Part shown: positions 60,811 to 64,000 of the stretch, piece after piece
Layout: each line of letters starts with the position of its first letter
Position numbering within the stretch: position 1 is the first letter of the stretch
Origin: Weissella minor
Lineage (GTDB): Bacteria > Bacillota > Bacilli > Lactobacillales > Lactobacillaceae
DNA length: 64,000 nucleotides
Direction: 5' to 3'
NCBI RefSeq assembly: GCF_001437425.1
Contig: NZ_JQCD01000031.1
Span: 35,838 to 99,837, forward strand
Translations under genes and position numbers: made by a program
The notes under the pieces: model-generated
Told to the model about the DNA's origin: nothing
Databases searched by the model: none
Seen by the model: the letters and a program-made list of their open reading frames with translations, nothing else

Positions 60811-60847
60811 AAAAAAGCATCGCAACTTTGAAGTTGCGATGCTTTTT
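60811..60847. terminator. Terminator of the peptide transporter gene
   Basis: AAAAAGCATCGCAACTT pairs with AAGTTGCGATGCTTTTT; it can serve both strands. Confidence 0.88.
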
Positions 60848-60865
60848 AGCATGTTAGACGAGTGC

Positions 60866-62365
60866 TTAACGCACACCTGACATTAATTTATTAATCTTTG
60901 GCACCATGAAGACAAGAATAATTCCAAGAATTACTGATGCGATACCAAACATAAAGAAGTAACCAACTTCATTGGCTGGGTTATATAAACGAACTAATTG
61001 TGCGTTTAAGGCTGAACCAGCTGATGAAGATAGGAACCACATTGACATCATTTGTGACATAAAGGCGTGTGGTGCTAACTTGGTTGTAACAGAAAGTCCA
61101 ACCGGTGAAATTAGCATTTCACCAATAATAACAAGGGCCCATGAGCCAACTAGCCATAATGGTGATACCTTAAGGTCAGTTCCCCAGATGTAACCAGGAA
61201 TTGACATCAATAAGAATGAAGCTCCGGCAAACATCAAACCAACTGAGAACTTAAGTGGTGCAGAAGGTTGACGCTTACCCCAGGCCGTCCACAACCATGC
61301 AAAGAATGGTGTGTACAACATGATGAAGAATGGGTTCATTGATTGGAACATTGAAGGCTTGAACCATGATAACCATGCAGGTAAGTTAGCGTAGTTAACA
61401 CGGTCAGCAGCAAATGTAGCCAAGACAATTGAACCTTGTTCTTCAATCGCCCAGAATAACACAGCAGCCAAGAACAAAGGAATATAGGCGAACACACGTG
61501 AACGCTCTAATGATGTAACCTTTGGACTTGTTGTCATAATGACGAAATATGAAATTGGTAATAGAACGGCAACAACAGTTAACAAGTTAATGTAGTTATC
61601 GATGCTATTCCAACCCATCAAGTTCATCAAGACAATCACTAGACTGAAGGCAACAAGGACAAAGACGACTTTGAAAACCAAAGGACGAATTTCTTCTTGT
61701 TGGATTGGGTCTGGAGCGTAGAGTGTTTCATCTGATAAGTCTTTTTGACCAAAGTGGAATTGGATTAATCCAAAGAACATTCCAATGGCAGCTAGTGAGA
61801 ATCCGGCGTGGAAACCAAAGCTTGTTTGCGTCCAACCAACCAACATTGGCGCAAGGAATGAACCTAAGTTAATTCCGAAAACGAAGATTGAGAATCCAGA
61901 ATCACGTCGTGGATCATCAGCCTTGTAAAGAGAACCAACCATTGATGAGACATTAGGCTTTAGCAAACCAGTTCCAACAATCAAGAAGAACATGGCACCA
62001 AAGAGGGCAGGTGTACCACCAGGTAAGGCCAACACGATGTGTCCCACCATGATAAGCACTCCACCCCAGAAGACTGTCCGTCGCTCACCCAAGATACGAT
62101 CGGCAATGAAGCCTCCTAATGCGCCAGCAAGATATACCATTGATACATAAATGGCCATAATTGATGCAGCTGTTGCACGGTCAACGTGCAATTGCCCAGC
62201 TGAGATTAAGTACCACATGTAGAATAGTAAGATCGCCTTCATACCGTAGAAGCTAAAACGCTCCCACATTTCGGTCATGAAAAGCGTTCTAAGACCACGC
62301 GGTTGACCAAAGAAAGCAGTTTCTTTCTTTTGGTCTTCCGGAGTCTTGTTTTCAGCAGAATCCAT
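60866..62365 (-). CDS. dtpT: POT family di-/tripeptide transporter (DtpT-like)
   Basis: Proton-driven uptake of di- and tripeptides. The 499-residue POT/PTR protein has the ExxER proton motif in [18 protein letters not shown] (helix 1), [19 protein letters not shown] in loop 2-3, [16 protein letters not shown] near residue 145, and about 14 helices. It matches lactococcal DtpT in length. It is on the minus strand and monocistronic, with a long AT-rich upstream region. ATG follows TTTGGAGAGGTTTTCTATATC. Confidence 0.93.
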   Translation of the reverse strand: MDSAENKTPEDQKKETAFFGQPRGLRTLFMTEMWERFSFYGMKAILLFYMWYLISAGQLHVDRATAASIMAIYVSMVYLAGALGGFIADRILGERRTVFWGGVLIMVGHIVLALPGGTPALFGAMFFLIVGTGLLKPNVSSMVGSLYKADDPRRDSGFSIFVFGINLGSFLAPMLVGWTQTSFGFHAGFSLAAIGMFFGLIQFHFGQKDLSDETLYAPDPIQQEEIRPLVFKVVFVLVAFSLVIVLMNLMGWNSIDNYINLLTVVAVLLPISYFVIMTTSPKVTSLERSRVFAYIPLFLAAVLFWAIEEQGSIVLATFAADRVNYANLPAWLSWFKPSMFQSMNPFFIMLYTPFFAWLWTAWGKRQPSAPLKFSVGLMFAGASFLLMSIPGYIWGTDLKVSPLWLVGSWALVIIGEMLISPVGLSVTTKLAPHAFMSQMMSMWFLSSSAGSALNAQLVRLYNPANEVGYFFMFGIASVILGIILVFMVPKINKLMSGVR

Positions 62366-62757
62366 GATATAGAAAACCTCTCCAAACTATTTAATTTTAA
62401 AATTATGCTTACTCCCAATTGTGTGGAAATACACATGTATCAAGTTTATAGTAAAAACATGTAAACTACAAGCAAAATATTGCAGGTGTATGCTTAGTAG
62501 CATGGGCGTTATGCAGTCAAAATTTAGACCGTGAAAACAAGGCTAAGTAAGGAGTTGAGTGGTTTTTCGCCGTTTAATGTTTACTTGATACAATGACGTA
62601 AAACGGTTTATTTTTAAGAAAAAAAGCATGGTTAGTCATGAAAAATGATAGATGCCTTTATCAAGCTCGAAGCACATTCGGATTTCTAAAGTGAGTTGCG
62701 TGACGGCTTGAACGATTTGGGTTTATACTATGAAGTAATTCATAAGAAGGGCGGAAA
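62366..62757. other. Noncoding gap between dtpT and the next gene
   Basis: 392 bp with no supported gene. It should hold the divergent promoters, including TATACT near 62724 with a GTGACG-like -35 box 18 bp upstream for the plus-strand gene. No riboswitch or terminator was recognised. Confidence 0.5.
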
Positions 62758-63045
62758 ATGATTATGACTGAAGCTGAATTTCTACAATTAGCACTAGCAG
62801 ATAATGGTGAATTAAAAATTATTTTGAAAGGCGAAATTGATGAAACGAGTGGTGAAAAGGTCGGTGTAGTTGCCGTGGTCTTTATTACCCGTGATGTCGT
62901 ACGTGCTAAAGAACAATATGAAATTTTGAATAACGGCAAAGCAGAAACAGATTATTTTATGCTTTATAGCTGTCCCGAAGATGTTGATTTAACAACGCTA
63001 GGTCATTACCCATCCTTGGAAATTTCACGTGAAGATTTAATGTAA
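62758..63045 (+). CDS. Small protein of unknown function upstream of the phosphoesterase
   Basis: The 95-residue acidic cytosolic protein starts MIMTEAEFLQLALADNGELK and has an alternating strand pattern (LKIILKGEIDE, VGVVAVVFITRD). The family was not recognised. ATG follows AGAAGGGCGG; a second ATG two codons later is possible. It lies 15 bp before the metallophosphoesterase gene and is probably in the same operon. Confidence 0.7.
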   Translation: MIMTEAEFLQLALADNGELKIILKGEIDETSGEKVGVVAVVFITRDVVRAKEQYEILNNGKAETDYFMLYSCPEDVDLTTLGHYPSLEISREDLM

Positions 63046-63060
63046 AAGAGGTTAGGGGCA

Positions 63061-63867
63061 ATGGTGAAAATTGCAGCAAGTAGTGACAATCATTTGGATG
63101 TGAACCGACAAGATATTGATGAAGTCTTGGCGTATCAAGCGCAGGTTTTGAATGCGGGAGGCTTTGATTATTATTTAATTGTTGGTGATTTATTTAACGA
63201 TTTTCGCAAGACGATTGATTTTGTTGAACGCTTGCAAAGCCAACTTGACGACACAATTGTTTATTTCGTTGCGGGAAATCATGACATGGGGCGACAGGTA
63301 ACGGAAACGGAATTAGAAAATTTGGTGCATCCAAATTATTTACACAATCAATTTGTGGATATTCCGGGAACCGATTGGCGTTTAATTGGACTGAATGGTT
63401 GGTATGACTATGGTTTTGCCCCTGAATTACCGGTTGAAGAGGCTGAAAAATTTCATCATGGTCGATTTTTTGACCGCATGATTGACCAAAGTGATACTGA
63501 TTTTGAACGATATCAGCGGAGTTACGAACAATTGTCTGCGCAATTAGCAAAGGGACAAGCAGCCCGAAAGCAGATGCTTGTCATGACACATTTTGTGCCG
63601 ATTGGCGATGATTTATTACCAAACATTGCGCAGCCGCGAGAACTTGTGAATGCGATGATGGGATCACCACGGACGGGTGAATTGTTAGAACAAACGCCGG
63701 ATGTGCGACATGTTTTGTTTGGACATGCGCATATCAAAGCGCCGGTCCGCCAACATGGACAGGTGCTTTATGACAATGTGAGTGTGGGCGTGGGACGACG
63801 AAATGATTGGCTTGCACCGACTTTTTTACCAAGTTGGGAAAAAAGATTAAAGAAAATTACGATATAA
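63061..63867 (+). CDS. Metallophosphoesterase (calcineurin-like)
   Basis: The 268-residue calcineurin-like phosphoesterase has the metal-binding blocks in order: ASSDNHLDVN (D-x-H, with N after), YLIVGDLFNDF (GD), YFVAGNHDMG (GNHD), MTHFVPIG (H) and FGHAHIKAP (GHxH). Members act on nucleotides, phosphoproteins or nucleic acid; the substrate here is unknown. ATG follows AGAGGTTAGGGGCA. No terminator was noted before the tRNA promoter. Confidence 0.88.
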   Translation: MVKIAASSDNHLDVNRQDIDEVLAYQAQVLNAGGFDYYLIVGDLFNDFRKTIDFVERLQSQLDDTIVYFVAGNHDMGRQVTETELENLVHPNYLHNQFVDIPGTDWRLIGLNGWYDYGFAPELPVEEAEKFHHGRFFDRMIDQSDTDFERYQRSYEQLSAQLAKGQAARKQMLVMTHFVPIGDDLLPNIAQPRELVNAMMGSPRTGELLEQTPDVRHVLFGHAHIKAPVRQHGQVLYDNVSVGVGRRNDWLAPTFLPSWEKRLKKITI

Positions 63868-63869
63868 CC

Positions 63870-63898
63870 TTGACCTGGGAGGAAATATCCTGTATATT
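63870..63898 (+). promoter_or_regulatory. tRNA-Tyr promoter
   Basis: TTGACC and TATATT are 17 bp apart, about 46 bp before the tRNA. Confidence 0.6.
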
Positions 63899-63944
63899 AT
63901 TTATCTGTTGAGGCGCAATAATAATTGTTAGCCAAACACATATT

Positions 63945-64000
63945 GGGGGTTTAGCGAAGTCTGGTTAAACGCGGTGGACTGTAAATCCATTCCTTCGGGT
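63945..64000 (+). tRNA. tRNA-Tyr (GTA), cut by the window end
   Basis: The acceptor arm GGGGGTT, a D-stem GCG/CGC, and an anticodon arm GTGGA-CTGTAAA-TCCAT with anticodon GTA at 63981-63983 are present. They are followed by the start of a long variable arm (TCCTTCGGGT), as expected for a class II tyrosine tRNA. The T-arm and 3' acceptor strand lie outside the window. Confidence 0.93.

Noticed and set aside
60768..60812. Mini-ORF MRQKQIERQFDEED between the MFS gene and its downstream terminator
   Set aside because: It has no ribosome site or promoter, and its length is well within chance.
1..64000. Insertion sequences, prophage, integrative elements or rRNA operons
   Set aside because: No transposase, integrase, terminal repeat pair, phage structural gene or rRNA sequence was seen. 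The replication origin itself (dnaA boxes with dnaA/dnaN) is also not in the window.

Overview
The window reads as chromosome of a low-to-moderate GC Gram-positive lactic acid bacterium. The gene set points to the Lactobacillaceae, and most probably to a Weissella- or Leuconostoc-like heterofermenter. The signs are a pyruvate oxidase, a FruR-FruK-FruA fructose operon, a CiaRH-type two-component system, a DtpT-type peptide transporter, several APC-family amino acid permeases, CcpA (cre) sites and many Rho-independent terminators. The genus is an inference from gene content and codon style. No insertion sequence, prophage or CRISPR array was seen.

Layout. 0-11.6 kb: end of a dehydrogenase-like gene, a cyclase-family/YczE pair, DUF2252 with polyphosphate kinase, catabolite-controlled pyruvate oxidase, guaA, a monofunctional glycosyltransferase and an RlmD-type rRNA methyltransferase. 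11.7-20.5 kb: a 3-hydroxyacyl-CoA dehydrogenase, a TetR regulator, a deoxyribonucleotidase-like HAD protein, the fru operon, and a metal P-type ATPase divergent from an ArsR repressor. 20.6-23.4 kb: a cystine-type ABC importer in two divergent units. Each unit has a short upstream ORF containing Cys codons. 23.5-32.4 kb: menA, an AI-2E family exporter, an amino acid permease, an esterase, a BrkB protein, Dus, an MFS carrier and a Nudix protein. 32.5-36 kb: accessory-looking genes, namely a disordered protein with 102-bp repeats and two small membrane proteins, then an attenuated amino acid permease. 36-47 kb: redox and housekeeping genes. 46.6-49.5 kb: a MenI-like thioesterase, menB and menE. 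49.5-59.4 kb: a structured small RNA, ciaRH, a clusterless mutY, rsmG-parA-parB-DUF951-ychF-DUF1129 and a second two-component system. 59.5-64 kb: an MFS carrier, a POT peptide transporter, a metallophosphoesterase and the 5' part of tRNA-Tyr.

The rsmG-parA-parB block places the window in the origin-proximal part of the chromosome. Consistent with this, nine parS-like 16-mers are scattered from 1.5 to 52.9 kb, inside genes, between genes and inside terminators. They share the TGTTYCA/TGRAACA arms but mostly carry CA instead of CG at the centre.

The strongest candidates for undescribed biology are the twin Cys-codon leaders of the cystine importer, the Phe-rich leader and attenuator before the permease at 34.6 kb, the multi-hairpin RNA at 49.5 kb, and the loss of Fe-S cluster ligands in both MutY and RlmD in a genome that encodes an H2O2-forming oxidase.
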